Shown here one piece after another: positions 53,283-63,020 of a stretch of 64,000 nt of DNA. A program made the translations under genes and the position numbers. The notes under the pieces were generated by a model. It did no database searches. It saw nothing but the letters and a program-made list of their open reading frames with translations, and was not told the origin of the DNA. Every line of letters starts with the position of its first letter. Positions within the stretch are counted from its first letter, which is position 1. Source of the DNA: Terriglobia bacterium (lineage in GTDB: Bacteria > Acidobacteriota > Terriglobia > Terriglobales > Acidobacteriaceae); the NCBI GenBank assembly GCA_021324365.1, contig JAJPJE010000061.1, positions 1 to 64,000 on the forward strand. The letters are read 5' to 3'.

Positions 53283-54434
53283 CTATTGCTCCACCGTGTT
53301 CTGCATGGGCAGAGCGTTCGAGACGACCTGATCCCCTGGCTTCACACCTGAGACTATTTCCTGCATACCGTTCGGCAGCATGTTGCCTGTGACCACTTCC
53401 AACCGTTTGAAGTGCCCCGATGCGATGGGTGCGTACACCCAATCGCGATCATGCAAATGCAGAATTGCAGCAGCGGGAACCGCCGCATGGGTCTCGGCTT
53501 GGCGGCCATAGAACGTTGCCGTAACGAACATCCCGATCCGCATCAGCCCAGGATTTGGAACTTCGATGCGGACCTTCGCTGTATGTATACTCGGATCGAG
53601 AATCGGCAATATGTTATCGATCCGCCCTTTGAACACCTGCTCGGGATAGGCGGCAAGGTGAATGTCGGCGTATTCTCCGACGTGTACAGCATCCAGATCG
53701 TTTTCATAGACGTCGCAGACGATCCAGACATAAGAAAGATCGGAGATGGTAAACGGGTTCGCACCCGAAAGCCCCTGTACGCCGGACGAATTGGTTACCT
53801 GCTGCTCGGTAATGACGCCGGAGATTGGAGCCACCACATTGACGATGGGCGTCGGGTGACTCTTGTCCATACCGAGTAGATGCAGTTGTTCTAATGCCGC
53901 GTTCAAGTCGACCTTCGCATCTTTTTCGGTCGTCTCGGTTGCTTCAAGCTGGCTCTTCGCTACTGCTCCTTTGCTATACAGAAGCTGAGTGCGATCCAGT
54001 TGAATCTGTGCCAGCCGTTCATCATTTTCCGCCTTCAGATATGTCTGGTACGCGCCCGATGCATCATTGCTCTGCACTCTGAGCAAGAGCTGCCCTTTCT
54101 TGACCACATCGCCGAGACGTGCGTGAATCTCGACGACTCTTCCGGACGCCAAAGAGACGACGGGCACTGCCCGCGAGATATCAGGCTGGACGACACCGGT
54201 AACATTCAGCGCAGGAACAGCCTTGTACTCCCTGGCGACTGCTAACGGGAATTGATCGGGGTGTTCTACCTTAAAATCATTCGAGTCCAACTCGGCGCGC
54301 ACCTTTGCCTGAGGCGGCGCTTCGGCCTTGGGATCGGCCTTGCCTTCGCTGCACGACACGAGGAACAAAATCGTCACGGGCGCGGCGAATGCCGCGAACA
54401 CCGCCGAAACGAAAAAGGTGTTTTTTATCTTCAT
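53283..54434 (-). CDS. RND periplasmic adaptor lipoprotein (CzcB/CusB type)
   Basis: 383 residues. Signal with lipobox-like LFLVSC (Cys about residue 28), then an acidic linker. Barrel-sandwich halves VSLASGRVVEIHARLGDVVKKGQLLLRV and NVVAPISGVITEQQV flank a helical hairpin (AYQTYLKAENDERLAQIQLDRTQLLYSKGAVAKSQLEATETTEKDAKVDLNAALEQL). Beta-barrel and membrane-proximal domains (VWIVCDVYENDLDAVHVGEYADIHLAAYPEQVFKGRIDNI) follow. Its ATG overlaps the preceding outer-membrane gene stop by 4 bp. Confidence 0.92.
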   Translation of the reverse strand: MKIKNTFFVSAVFAAFAAPVTILFLVSCSEGKADPKAEAPPQAKVRAELDSNDFKVEHPDQFPLAVAREYKAVPALNVTGVVQPDISRAVPVVSLASGRVVEIHARLGDVVKKGQLLLRVQSNDASGAYQTYLKAENDERLAQIQLDRTQLLYSKGAVAKSQLEATETTEKDAKVDLNAALEQLHLLGMDKSHPTPIVNVVAPISGVITEQQVTNSSGVQGLSGANPFTISDLSYVWIVCDVYENDLDAVHVGEYADIHLAAYPEQVFKGRIDNILPILDPSIHTAKVRIEVPNPGLMRIGMFVTATFYGRQAETHAAVPAAAILHLHDRDWVYAPIASGHFKRLEVVTGNMLPNGMQEIVSGVKPGDQVVSNALPMQNTVEQ

Positions 54435-55744
54435 GGGATCACTTCCCTGCCAACTGCCATATTGAGCTGTGCTGCTGCCGTGAGATAGGCGCCTACGAGA
54501 TTCACATAGCTCAACTGCACGCTGCGATAATCGCTTTCAGCACTAAGCAGATCGAGCAACGACGCTCCGCCATGCTGGTAAGAAAAGAAAATGGTGTCGT
54601 GAACGCGGGTCGCCAGTTGCAGATACTTCTGCTTGTATGGCAGAAGCAGCTGCAGATTGCTGGAAACGGCAGCGTAGCTGGAATCGACATCGCTGAGGAC
54701 CGCAGCTTCGGTTGCGTCGCGCAATTTCTCGTTACGGGTAATGTCGAGTTGCGTACGCAACTTCTCGCCCTGGTTGCGATCGAAAATGCGCACCGGTATG
54801 CCAACGCTAAACCCGAGTGTGTTGATGCCAAACGGATTGTTGTTAGAAGAATTGTGGGTGTACCACGCGCTGAGGGTCGGATCGGTGGATCCATTCGCCA
54901 CCGCCAGCTTGTGATCGGATTGAGCCTTTTGCACCGCCTCAACTGCGGCCTTCAGATCCGGCCTGGTATCCATGGCAATGTTGCGGAACTCCTCACGCGG
55001 CGCAAGCTGTTCGTTGAAGTCATAGGTCCCGGTTACATCGAACTGGTCGACCGGTGTGCGATCATTCAGAAGCGTACGGAGTTGGATCTTTGCCGTTCGG
55101 AGATTGACTTCCGCGGTCTGCACATCCGACTGGTACTGCACGCGCTGCAGTTCCAGGCGATCGAGATCGATTTGCGCGATGTCACCGGCCTGAAAACGGT
55201 CTCTGCTGATCTGCAACACATGGTCCCAATAAGCTAGGTTATCTTTTGCCAGCTGCAGCACAGCTTTCGCCTGCAAGGTGGAAACGAACGCGCTGCGCAA
55301 GTTGAACAGCATGGTTCGCTCCATGTCGGCGTGGGTGGATTCGGCAATCAGCGTAGCGTTTTTCGCCGACTCGAGTCGCAATGGCCGTTTACGGCGTCTT
55401 TCAACCAGATAACTGATCCCGGGGGACTCGAAAGTACCTGCAAATGGCTTCCAGACGCCCTGGTCCCGCGCGATTTGCGTTCCGTCCACCGTGAAGCTGA
55501 ATTGCGGATTAGGACGAAGATAGGCCGTGATCTCGTTTGCCTTCGACTCGTCGACGTTCAACTGATCCGCAAGAAGGGTCGGGTTGGAAGCTTCGAACTT
55601 GTCACGAAGTTGCTGCCACGTATACACCTGCTGCGCCGCGGCACTGGGAACCCCTACGCACGCCGCCAAAGCGGCGGCAACGATAAACAGCGCCATCCGA
55701 ACCGGCAATGGCAGAACTTCTCTGGATGAGTACCTTGCGTTCAT
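54431..55744 (-). CDS. TolC-family outer-membrane component (CzcC type)
   Basis: 437 residues with signal peptide (about 12-38). OEP helices: YTWQQLRDKFEASNPTLLADQLNVDESKANEITAYLRPNPQFSFTVDG, then NLRSAFVSTLQAKAVLQLAKDNLAYWDHVLQISRDRFQAGDIAQIDLDRLELQRVQYQSDVQTAEVNLRTAKIQLRTLL, and the second repeat ending YQHGGASLLDLLSAESDYRSVQLSYVNLVGAYLTAAAQLNMAVG. First gene of the metal-efflux operon, together forming a CzcCBA-like tripartite exporter. Confidence 0.92.
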   Translation of the reverse strand: MNARYSSREVLPLPVRMALFIVAAALAACVGVPSAAAQQVYTWQQLRDKFEASNPTLLADQLNVDESKANEITAYLRPNPQFSFTVDGTQIARDQGVWKPFAGTFESPGISYLVERRRKRPLRLESAKNATLIAESTHADMERTMLFNLRSAFVSTLQAKAVLQLAKDNLAYWDHVLQISRDRFQAGDIAQIDLDRLELQRVQYQSDVQTAEVNLRTAKIQLRTLLNDRTPVDQFDVTGTYDFNEQLAPREEFRNIAMDTRPDLKAAVEAVQKAQSDHKLAVANGSTDPTLSAWYTHNSSNNNPFGINTLGFSVGIPVRIFDRNQGEKLRTQLDITRNEKLRDATEAAVLSDVDSSYAAVSSNLQLLLPYKQKYLQLATRVHDTIFFSYQHGGASLLDLLSAESDYRSVQLSYVNLVGAYLTAAAQLNMAVGREVIP

Positions 55745-56378
55745 TTCTTATCGATCAGGTGATTTATCCGGCAGTCTCTGACGGCAATTTGCCTGTCGCG
55801 TCAGCAGGCGGGCATGAAAAGCATGTAAACATTCCGTTCGATGGATTGATTCAAATCTATGCTCGCGATAAATACCGCCAAGTCTTGTTGTAATGCCGCA
55901 AGTTGTCCCAGTCGCGACAAAGTATTCATGTACTCGCTTTCAGGCAATGCAGGGTAAAACCGACAGAATGAAGCAGTCGCACCCAATTGCTTGAGAGCCG
56001 AAACGAAAAGTACCTTCAACTATATTGGCTACACTGCTCACTCGTTTTCTATCTTCCAGACCAGCAGTGGAAATCTTTTGATGGAGGAATAACCTATCTT
56101 TTGGCTAAGACCCGAAGAGCCCTTTGTGGCATGCGGCGATGCACTGGCGCGGTTCTTAAACCGATCGAGTTTCGAAAATCCGGAAAATGCCGCTCCAGGC
56201 GCGGGGTTCGGTTAATATCCCATCCCCGCCAAGAGGGCCGCTAACGCAAATTGCGGACACTTCTTTAAAATTAAGGTACAGACCGGTTTCGGGAGCTACT
56301 TTGGACCTATCTTTTGGACAGAACACGGCCCGATCGCGAGAAGGAGTGCGACACTACTGCAACCGCTTTCGCAGCTTT
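55745..56378. other. 634-bp gap without a supported gene
   Basis: Between the divergent metal-efflux operon and the kinase gene. A 72-codon minus-strand frame (56019-55801, starting MKVLFVSALKQLG) exists but lacks a ribosome site and recognisable features, so I do not call it. Both promoters should be here. A GCCTG...CAGGC dyad (55791-55809) lies about 50 bp upstream of the czcC-like ATG. The sequence is more AT-rich than the flanks around 55840-56110. Confidence 0.5.
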
Positions 56379-57815
56379 ATGCCGGACCTGATGTCCATCT
56401 ACGCCCCGAAGAACCGCATGCGCATGCTGCTGCTCGCGGGTGCGTTCATCGCCTTGGTTGCGGTGATCGACTGGGTAACAAAGCCGTACCTTTCCCTCGG
56501 TTTCCTTTATCTGTTCCCGATGATCATCGTCGGCGGTTTTCTGACGCGGCCTCAGATAGTGGGTGTTGCGCTGGTATGCTCCGCGTTGCAGGAGAGCTTC
56601 AGCAATCTTCCACCATCGGAAGCCATTACGCGTCTTTTCATGGCGTCGATCGGTTTCATCGGGACGGGCCTCTTCGTCTCAGAGATTATCCGCAAACGGC
56701 AGATTGCGCTGGAACATGTTGAGGAGGTTGAAAGCCAGATTAAGCTGCGGCAGGAAGCTGAGGAACAACTGCGTATCCTGGTGGAAAGCAGTCCCGCGGC
56801 GATTGTGACTATCGATGCTTCGGGGCAGATCCTGCTCGCAAACGAAGCCGCACAACAATTGCTCGCTCCGGGCGCGAAGACGGTCGTGAGCCTCGATATC
56901 TCAGAGTTCCTTCCCGCCCTGCAGGGGGTGGTTCAAGCGCAACATCCAAGGCACTTCCGAACCGCTTTGCAATGCCGCGGAAGACGTGCCAACGGCGAAG
57001 TGTTTCTTGCGGCAGCCTGGTTCTCCACGTACCAGACGATGCTCGGTCCGCGGCTGGCCGCCATCATTGTGGATTTATCGGAAGACTTGCGCGATCGCGA
57101 GGATCTTAGTCTCGATTACCTGCTGAAGAATGCGCGCATTCTTATGTCCGCGGTGTCACACGAGATTCGAAACTTGTGCGGGGCTGTGATGGTGGTCAGC
57201 AAAAACCTGGCAAAGCTGCCAGCTTTGCAGAACAACGAGGATTTCGCCGCGCTGGGGACGCTCATAGCAGGTCTTGAGAAACTGTCTTCAATGGAACTGC
57301 AACCTGCTGGGGCCGAGCAACTTAGGACGTTGGAGATATCGTCGGTATTGGACGAATTGCGTATTCTCATTGAGCCCGCCTATCAGGACGACGGGATTCG
57401 AACGAATTGGCATGTGGAGAATGATCTTCCACTCGTCTTCGGGGAGCGGTATGGGCTGCAGCAAGTGTTTCTGAATGTCACTCGTAACAGCCAGAGAGCT
57501 ATGCAAACCGTTCAGGAAAAGGTGCTGACCATCAGCACCCAAGTTGAGCCCGACCGAGTCGTGATACGTTTCGAGGATTCGGGAACCGGAATTCGTTCTG
57601 CCGAAAATCTGTTCCGTCCTTTTCAACGAGACGCAAAAGCAGCAGGTCTTGGACTCTACGTTTCTAGGGCAATCCTGAGGAGCTATCGCGGAGACATTTC
57701 TTTCGAACCGCGAGAGCGTGGTTGCTGCTTTGCGGTAACCCTCGCTCGAGTGCCAAGTGACGACGAACTACATGAGCGGAGCGCTGCCGGTGAACATACG
57801 ACTCCTGCTCATTGA
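56379..57815 (+). CDS. PAS-containing sensor histidine kinase
   Basis: About 478 residues from ATG 56379; the open frame from 56187 is probably leader. An MASE-like region with four hydrophobic helices (about 16-30, 34-50, 55-72 and 82-100) is followed by a coiled coil (QIALEHVEEVESQIKLRQEAEEQLRIL) and a PAS domain (ESSPAAIVTIDASGQILLANEAAQQLL). The HisKA-like helix has the acceptor His in SAVSHEIRNLCGAVMVV, and the HATPase has GLQQVFLNVTRNSQRAM (N-box), EDSGTGI and GLGLYVSRAILRSYRGD. Overlaps the next regulator gene by about 44-59 bp. Confidence 0.9.
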   Translation: MPDLMSIYAPKNRMRMLLLAGAFIALVAVIDWVTKPYLSLGFLYLFPMIIVGGFLTRPQIVGVALVCSALQESFSNLPPSEAITRLFMASIGFIGTGLFVSEIIRKRQIALEHVEEVESQIKLRQEAEEQLRILVESSPAAIVTIDASGQILLANEAAQQLLAPGAKTVVSLDISEFLPALQGVVQAQHPRHFRTALQCRGRRANGEVFLAAAWFSTYQTMLGPRLAAIIVDLSEDLRDREDLSLDYLLKNARILMSAVSHEIRNLCGAVMVVSKNLAKLPALQNNEDFAALGTLIAGLEKLSSMELQPAGAEQLRTLEISSVLDELRILIEPAYQDDGIRTNWHVENDLPLVFGERYGLQQVFLNVTRNSQRAMQTVQEKVLTISTQVEPDRVVIRFEDSGTGIRSAENLFRPFQRDAKAAGLGLYVSRAILRSYRGDISFEPRERGCCFAVTLARVPSDDELHERSAAGEHTTPAH

Positions 57816-58422
57816 CGATCACACTCTATTCCGTGAGGGCGTGGTTCGACTCCTGCACTCGGAACCCGACTTCGAGGTCGTTGGCAATGTCGGTACGATT
57901 GACGAAGCGCTGCAGGCGCTGCGCTCGTATGAGATCGACATTGTTCTACTCGACTGGGATCTGGGCGAGGAAAATGGCAAGCAATTCATGGATCGCGCGC
58001 ACGCCGCTGGCTTTCAAGGCAAGGTTCTGCTGGTGACCGGCGGAGTCAGCTATGCGCAAGCAGCCGAACTCCTGAAGGCTGGCGTTGCCGGAGTATTCAT
58101 GAAGCACAATTCTCCGGTGTTGCTAGTTCAGGGCCTTCGTGAGGTCGCCGCCGGGAAAGTATGGTTTGAACAGGATTTCATTCAGAAAGCGATGCGGAGC
58201 GCGCGCACCGCGGAGAGTCATAATCGGAAATTTACTGAGCGGGAGCGCCAGGTTCTGTCGCTGGTGTTCGAAGGACTCGCCAATAAGGAAATCGCGGACA
58301 AGCTGAACATTTCCGAAAGTTCCGTTAAAGCTGCCCTGCAACAGCTCTTTTCCAAAACCGGCGTGAGAACAAGAAGCCAGTTGGTCCGCATTGCGCTCGA
58401 ACAATATCGCGACCAGATATGA
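57772..58422 (+). CDS. NarL/LuxR-type response regulator
   Basis: 216 residues from ATG 57772 (a GTG at 57757 adds 5). Receiver domain: LLLIDDHTLFREGVVRLLHSEPDFEVVG, acceptor Asp in DIVLLDWDLGEENG, VTGGVSYAQAAELLKAGVAGVFMKHNS. LuxR helix-turn-helix: FTERERQVLSLVFEGLANKEIADKLNISESSVKAALQQLFSKTGVRTRSQLVRIAL. Its start lies inside the kinase gene, so the pair is translationally coupled. Targets unknown; the metal-efflux operon next door is a candidate by position only. Confidence 0.92.
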   Translation: MSGALPVNIRLLLIDDHTLFREGVVRLLHSEPDFEVVGNVGTIDEALQALRSYEIDIVLLDWDLGEENGKQFMDRAHAAGFQGKVLLVTGGVSYAQAAELLKAGVAGVFMKHNSPVLLVQGLREVAAGKVWFEQDFIQKAMRSARTAESHNRKFTERERQVLSLVFEGLANKEIADKLNISESSVKAALQQLFSKTGVRTRSQLVRIALEQYRDQI

Positions 58423-58438
58423 CCCTGGGACGTTTACA

Positions 58439-60814
58439 TCATTCGTAGCGATGAAAGTGACCAGGACTTGTCTTTAACCGTTGATCGAGCACCAGGGCCT
58501 GGCCTGGCATGATCTCGGCTTCAGTCGACGCACCTGCATACGTAATCCGATATTTCTTTGTGACAGCCGATTGCAGCTTAATCTCAGTAAGGCGTCCGCC
58601 CTCCCAAACGATGTCGACTTTGGCTCCGCCACGCACGCGCACTCCTTTCAGGCTGCCGCTGGGCCATTGCCGCGGGAGCGCAGGCAGCACCAGGATTTCA
58701 TCGGGAGTACTCTGGATCAGCATCTCCGTAATCGCGGCAGGACCACCCAGGTTTCCGTCAATCTGAAAAGGCGGGCAGAGATCGAACATGTTGGGCAACG
58801 TGCTGGTGTTTATCAAAATCTTGAGGTTGTTATATGCGTGCTCAGGATTTTGAAGACGCGCCCAGAGCGCAATCCTCCATACAGTGGACCAGCCGGTACC
58901 ACCATCCCCCCGCAGTTCGAGGCTTTTCTTTGCGGCGGCGGCGAGTTCGGGAGTGCGCTCAAGGCTGATGTCATGTCCCGGATAGAGTGAGTACAGGTGC
59001 GACACATGCCTGTGATTTGGTTCGACTTCGGTGTAGTCCTGAATCCATTCTTGCAGTTGCCCGCGCTTGCCGACCTGCAGTGGAGGCAAGCGTTGCTCAG
59101 TGCGAGCCAATTCCGAGCGGAAATCAGCGTCGATTCCAAGGATTTCGGCAGCGTCTCTGCAGTTCTGGAAGAGCTCGCGAATAAGCTCGATATCCATTGT
59201 GGGCGCGTAGGTCAGATTATGTTTCCCGCCATTCAGGAGGTATTGATTTTCCGGAGAAGTTGAAGGATTGGTGACTGAGCGACCGCCAACCGGCGTTCCG
59301 GTAGGTGCCGTTACGAGAAAGCCGAGTACAAATTGTGCAGCTTCCTTCATCGCGGGATACGCTTGTTGCCGTAGGAACTGCTGATCTCCGCTGAAGCTGT
59401 AGTGGTCCCACATCTGGTTGGCCAGCCATACGCCTCCCATCGGCCAGATACCCCATGGGCCATCAACCGGCGTAGTAGCACGCCAGATATCCGTATTGTG
59501 GTGCAAGACCCATCCGTTGCTGTGGTAATACACGCGAGCTGTTTCGGCACCGGTCACGCGCAGATCGCGAATTAAATCCCAGAGGGGTTCTTCGGTTTCC
59601 CAAAGGTTTCCGGCGTCCGCTTGCCAGTAATTCATTTCCAGGTTGATGTTTGTCGTCCATTTACTGCTCCAGGCGGGACGCAGGTCCTCATTCCAAATTC
59701 CCTGAAGGTTAGCGGGCTGACCGCCCGGACGGGAGGAAGAGATCAGCAGATAGCGCCCGAATTCATAGTAGAGGGCGAGCAGGCTGGGATCATCGTTCGC
59801 GGCAAAACTCTTGATGCGCAGATCTGTGCTCTCAGTGGAACGATTTTCGCCAAGGTTGAGCTGCACCCGCGAGAACAGCCGGTTGAAATCCTCGACATGC
59901 CTCAGCCGCAAATCGTCATACGAGTGCCTCGAGGCTCGTTGCAGGTATTCTCTTGCAGTGGCAAAAGCATCGCCACTGATGTCGTGATAATCCCTGAAGC
60001 TGGTTGCGTTACTGAAAAGGATGGTAACAGAATTTGCGCCGCTGATTTCCAGATGTCCGTCCTCGGCACGAACGGAACCGCCATCCGGCAACACCTTCAG
60101 CACCGCCGCGAAACGCATCCCAGGCTGATTCCACGAGCCCGTCCAGGAAAACGGCGGATTCTTGCGCGGTTGAATCTGGCCGGTCAACAGTAAGCTGTCC
60201 TTTCCGGCGCTTTCAACTTTGGTTCCCTCCTGCGGAGAATCCATGCCGAGCGTGAAGGTGATCTGCCCGTGCTGGCTCGCCGTCACCCGCATCACGAGTA
60301 CCTGGTCGGGGTACGATATGAATGCTTCGCGCTGAAAAGTTACAGCGCCCGCTTTGTATTTTGTTTCGGCGATTGCGTCGTCCAGTCGGAGTTCGCGATG
60401 GTAGCCCGTGACTTCGCGGTGTTCCAAGAAATGCAATCGCAGATCGCAAAAAGGCTGATAGGGCATGAGCAGCTTTGGTTTGCCCATCATGCTTTCTGAA
60501 ACCTTCTCAGCCTCATCGATCTTGCCTTCAAAGATCAGTCGCCGGATCTCATCAAGGTGAGCATAGGCATCGGCGTTTGTATAGTCATGCGGACCGCCTC
60601 CCCACAACGTGTCCTCATTGATCTGCAGGCGTTCATCTTCGGTTCCGCCGAAAACCATTGCACCGATACGTCCGTTCCCCAGTGGGAGAGCCTCCGTCCA
60701 TTTCGTCGCGGGTTTGTCGTAGGTGAGTTTGAGATCGGAGCCGGAGGCGCCACTAGCCGCGTTCAATGCAGTTCCAGCAATCAGAATGACGATGAAACTC
60801 ACCCGCGAAGGCAT
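58439..60814 (-). CDS. GH95 alpha-L-fucosidase-type glycoside hydrolase
   Basis: 791 residues from ATG 60814 with signal peptide (MPSRVSFIVILIAGTALNAASG). N-terminal GH95 beta domain: LKLTYDKPATKWTEALPLGNGRIGAMVFGG...RLQINEDTLWGGGPHDY. The (alpha/alpha)6 barrel carries NINLEMNYWQADAGNLWETEEPLWDLI (Asn pair), PTMDIELIRELFQNCRDAAEILG, HRHVSHLYSLYPGHDIS, GWSTVWRIALWARL and PPFQIDGNLGGPAAITEMLIQS with the catalytic Asp. GH95 enzymes remove terminal fucose (or galactose) from xyloglucan and other glycans by inversion. Last gene of the carbohydrate operon. Confidence 0.9.
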   Translation of the reverse strand: MPSRVSFIVILIAGTALNAASGASGSDLKLTYDKPATKWTEALPLGNGRIGAMVFGGTEDERLQINEDTLWGGGPHDYTNADAYAHLDEIRRLIFEGKIDEAEKVSESMMGKPKLLMPYQPFCDLRLHFLEHREVTGYHRELRLDDAIAETKYKAGAVTFQREAFISYPDQVLVMRVTASQHGQITFTLGMDSPQEGTKVESAGKDSLLLTGQIQPRKNPPFSWTGSWNQPGMRFAAVLKVLPDGGSVRAEDGHLEISGANSVTILFSNATSFRDYHDISGDAFATAREYLQRASRHSYDDLRLRHVEDFNRLFSRVQLNLGENRSTESTDLRIKSFAANDDPSLLALYYEFGRYLLISSSRPGGQPANLQGIWNEDLRPAWSSKWTTNINLEMNYWQADAGNLWETEEPLWDLIRDLRVTGAETARVYYHSNGWVLHHNTDIWRATTPVDGPWGIWPMGGVWLANQMWDHYSFSGDQQFLRQQAYPAMKEAAQFVLGFLVTAPTGTPVGGRSVTNPSTSPENQYLLNGGKHNLTYAPTMDIELIRELFQNCRDAAEILGIDADFRSELARTEQRLPPLQVGKRGQLQEWIQDYTEVEPNHRHVSHLYSLYPGHDISLERTPELAAAAKKSLELRGDGGTGWSTVWRIALWARLQNPEHAYNNLKILINTSTLPNMFDLCPPFQIDGNLGGPAAITEMLIQSTPDEILVLPALPRQWPSGSLKGVRVRGGAKVDIVWEGGRLTEIKLQSAVTKKYRITYAGASTEAEIMPGQALVLDQRLKTSPGHFHRYE

Positions 60815-60886
60815 TTGTCGATGCAGCAATGTTCTCCTCCCAAATGGTCGCGCAGGGCTGGCTTGCGGCACGCTTCAGAGTCGAAT

Positions 60887-62947
60887 CTATTGAAGCGGAA
60901 ATGAATAAATGCTGACACTGAACGGTGGGACCGACATTGAGTCCGGCACTGTTGTCAGGTCCTGTTCCTGCACTTCAACTCCTGGCTTCTGTCCTACCGT
61001 GATGGTCGCGTCAACACTCGCGGGCGCCATACGCCAGAGGTGCCCCTGGTTGGAGAGAGTAGTGCCCGCGATCGCGAGCTTCAGATTCTGCTCAGAATCC
61101 GATGGATTGAGCACTGCGAACGTCAAGCTCCTGCGATCGTCGCTCAAAGCTGCGCTTACATCCAGCGGATAGGTATCGCTACCGGGATTAACAGCGGGCT
61201 GATCTCCTCCAGCAGGGTAAATCGGCTTGGGCTGAGGCGAATTTCCAGATACTTGCACCGGAATCGTGCCGAAATGATCGCGATACATCTTGAACAGCAG
61301 TCCCGTCGGATTCAGAACCGCATCTGTCCGATTCTCGCTCATCATAGCCGTTGCGAATGTAAACGCGCCCAGTTGGTACAGGTCGGAATGACGAAACATC
61401 TCATGAAACGCCCACGCGTATGCCGGAACAACTTTGTACGAATTCGGTGGAGCACCGATATAGGCCCATTCATCCAGACTGATAGGCACCGGCTTTGCTC
61501 TGAGCGCCGGAATTCGTTTCAGATATTCCTGATAATGCTCGTACTTCACACGAACCTGGGTGGCGGGTGCGCGCTCCCATTCAATCAGCGGTTGGTTTTC
61601 AATCTTGACCTTCTTGCCCTGTGCAATATCAAAGCGCTGATTGCTGGTGGAATAGAAATGCTCACTGATCAGATCCATGTTGTTGAGACAATGGGCAAGG
61701 AGATTGCCGCTCCAGTCGCCTGCAGAAAGGTAGTCCGGTACGATCTGCCCATTGAGGCGCTTTGCCTGTAGCGAGCCGGTCATCGCATCAGGCATCGCTC
61801 CGGCAGCGATGAGCTTGATGCTGGGATCGACCTTCCTCATTGCCGTCGCGAACATATCGTGTTTCAGTTCCCACTGTGCGACGGGCATGAAGCCCAGCTG
61901 CCATTCGCCCCAGGGTTCATTGCCAACGCCCCAGAACTTCACGTGGTAAGGCTCCAGATGACCATTCGCAGCACGCCATTTCCCCATCGGCGTGGTTGCT
62001 GCACCATTCACATATTCGACAAGTTGGGCGGCGGACCACTCATCGCCGAAACCTCCATTCACCGTGATATAAGGCTCGACATCGAGCAGGCGGCAGAGCG
62101 TTAGGAATTCGTCCGTCCCTACGTCGTTAGGCTGAACCGCATGCCAAACGGGATCCATGATCGGTGGACGCTTGTCTGGATCGCCAACTGCATTTCGCCA
62201 TTCATATCCAGAAACGAAGTTGCCTCCGGGAAAACGATAGACCCCCGAATGCAGCTGCTTCAGTGCAGCGATTACTTCTGCGCGAAAGCCATATACATTG
62301 TCGCCGGGCATCAACGAAACAGCGCCCACATGAAATGAACCATTGCCAGTGCTCACGATTTCCAGACGCCCATCGTCAGTGTCAGCTTTCGGTTGGAAAT
62401 CCAGGTAAACCTTTCGATAGACAGGACCAACTTTCGTTACGATAGCGGTCTGACGGTCGGTCGCGCCGGTACCCCAGACGAGGCTGACCTTCACTGTGGT
62501 TCCAGGTGTGCCCGCCAGAACGATGCGGCCCTTGTATGACTTTCCTTTCCGCAGCGCCAACCCAGACTGCTGGATTCCATGCGCTTCAGTAGCACTCAGC
62601 TTGATGATCGGCGTGTGATCCCCGACGTATGGATGGTCGGTGTCCATCACTACAAACTCGTCGGCGCCGATCGGCATCCAGTGACGAACAGTCATGCGTC
62701 TCCAACTGGGGCCGCTAGGCTCCGCCGGTGGGTGCGAAGTGATCGGAAAATAGAACTTCCGGTCATCAAGCATTTCAGCCCAGATGTTGTTATTAACGAT
62801 GCCGCCGATGTGCTCCAGGAATTGGCCGTAGATATACTTCGAGATGGGAGCGCCTGTTTTGGATGCGTCAATCGTTGCGCGAACAGGCTGAGATTGGGCT
62901 GTAGCAAATGATGAGAAGAACAATACCGCCAATACGACCTGCATCAT
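60887..62947 (-). CDS. GH51 alpha-L-arabinofuranosidase
   Basis: 686 residues from ATG 62947 (ATG 62944 also possible). Signal peptide MMQVVLAVLFFSSFATAQ. ISKYIYGQFLEHIGGIVNNNIWAEMLDDRKFYFPI is typical of GH51, a carbohydrate-binding insertion follows (about 80-215), and the barrel has FPGGNFVSGYEWRNAVGDPDKRP, acid/base Glu in FWGVGNEPWGEWQ (about residue 344) and nucleophile Glu in ISLDEWAYIG (about 493). The C-terminal beta sandwich ends the protein. Releases arabinose from arabinoxylan, arabinan or xyloglucan outside the cytoplasm. The arabinose route at 42-46 kb would use the product. Confidence 0.93.
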   Translation of the reverse strand: MMQVVLAVLFFSSFATAQSQPVRATIDASKTGAPISKYIYGQFLEHIGGIVNNNIWAEMLDDRKFYFPITSHPPAEPSGPSWRRMTVRHWMPIGADEFVVMDTDHPYVGDHTPIIKLSATEAHGIQQSGLALRKGKSYKGRIVLAGTPGTTVKVSLVWGTGATDRQTAIVTKVGPVYRKVYLDFQPKADTDDGRLEIVSTGNGSFHVGAVSLMPGDNVYGFRAEVIAALKQLHSGVYRFPGGNFVSGYEWRNAVGDPDKRPPIMDPVWHAVQPNDVGTDEFLTLCRLLDVEPYITVNGGFGDEWSAAQLVEYVNGAATTPMGKWRAANGHLEPYHVKFWGVGNEPWGEWQLGFMPVAQWELKHDMFATAMRKVDPSIKLIAAGAMPDAMTGSLQAKRLNGQIVPDYLSAGDWSGNLLAHCLNNMDLISEHFYSTSNQRFDIAQGKKVKIENQPLIEWERAPATQVRVKYEHYQEYLKRIPALRAKPVPISLDEWAYIGAPPNSYKVVPAYAWAFHEMFRHSDLYQLGAFTFATAMMSENRTDAVLNPTGLLFKMYRDHFGTIPVQVSGNSPQPKPIYPAGGDQPAVNPGSDTYPLDVSAALSDDRRSLTFAVLNPSDSEQNLKLAIAGTTLSNQGHLWRMAPASVDATITVGQKPGVEVQEQDLTTVPDSMSVPPFSVSIYSFPLQ

Positions 62948-63020
62948 GACAGCGGAATTCTTCGCTTTTTCACGCAAGGTAAGATCGCCTCCTGTTTCCA
63001 ATTACTACGTTAATCTCTCA

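Noticed and set aside
54305-55237. 310-codon plus-strand frame opposite the metal-efflux genes
   Set aside because: Antisense to the czcB/czcC-like genes and crosses their boundary; no protein-like pattern.
55801-56019. 72-codon minus-strand frame in the gap upstream of the metal-efflux operon
   Set aside because: Lacks a ribosome binding site, domain or neighbour logic; left as unexplained intergenic sequence.
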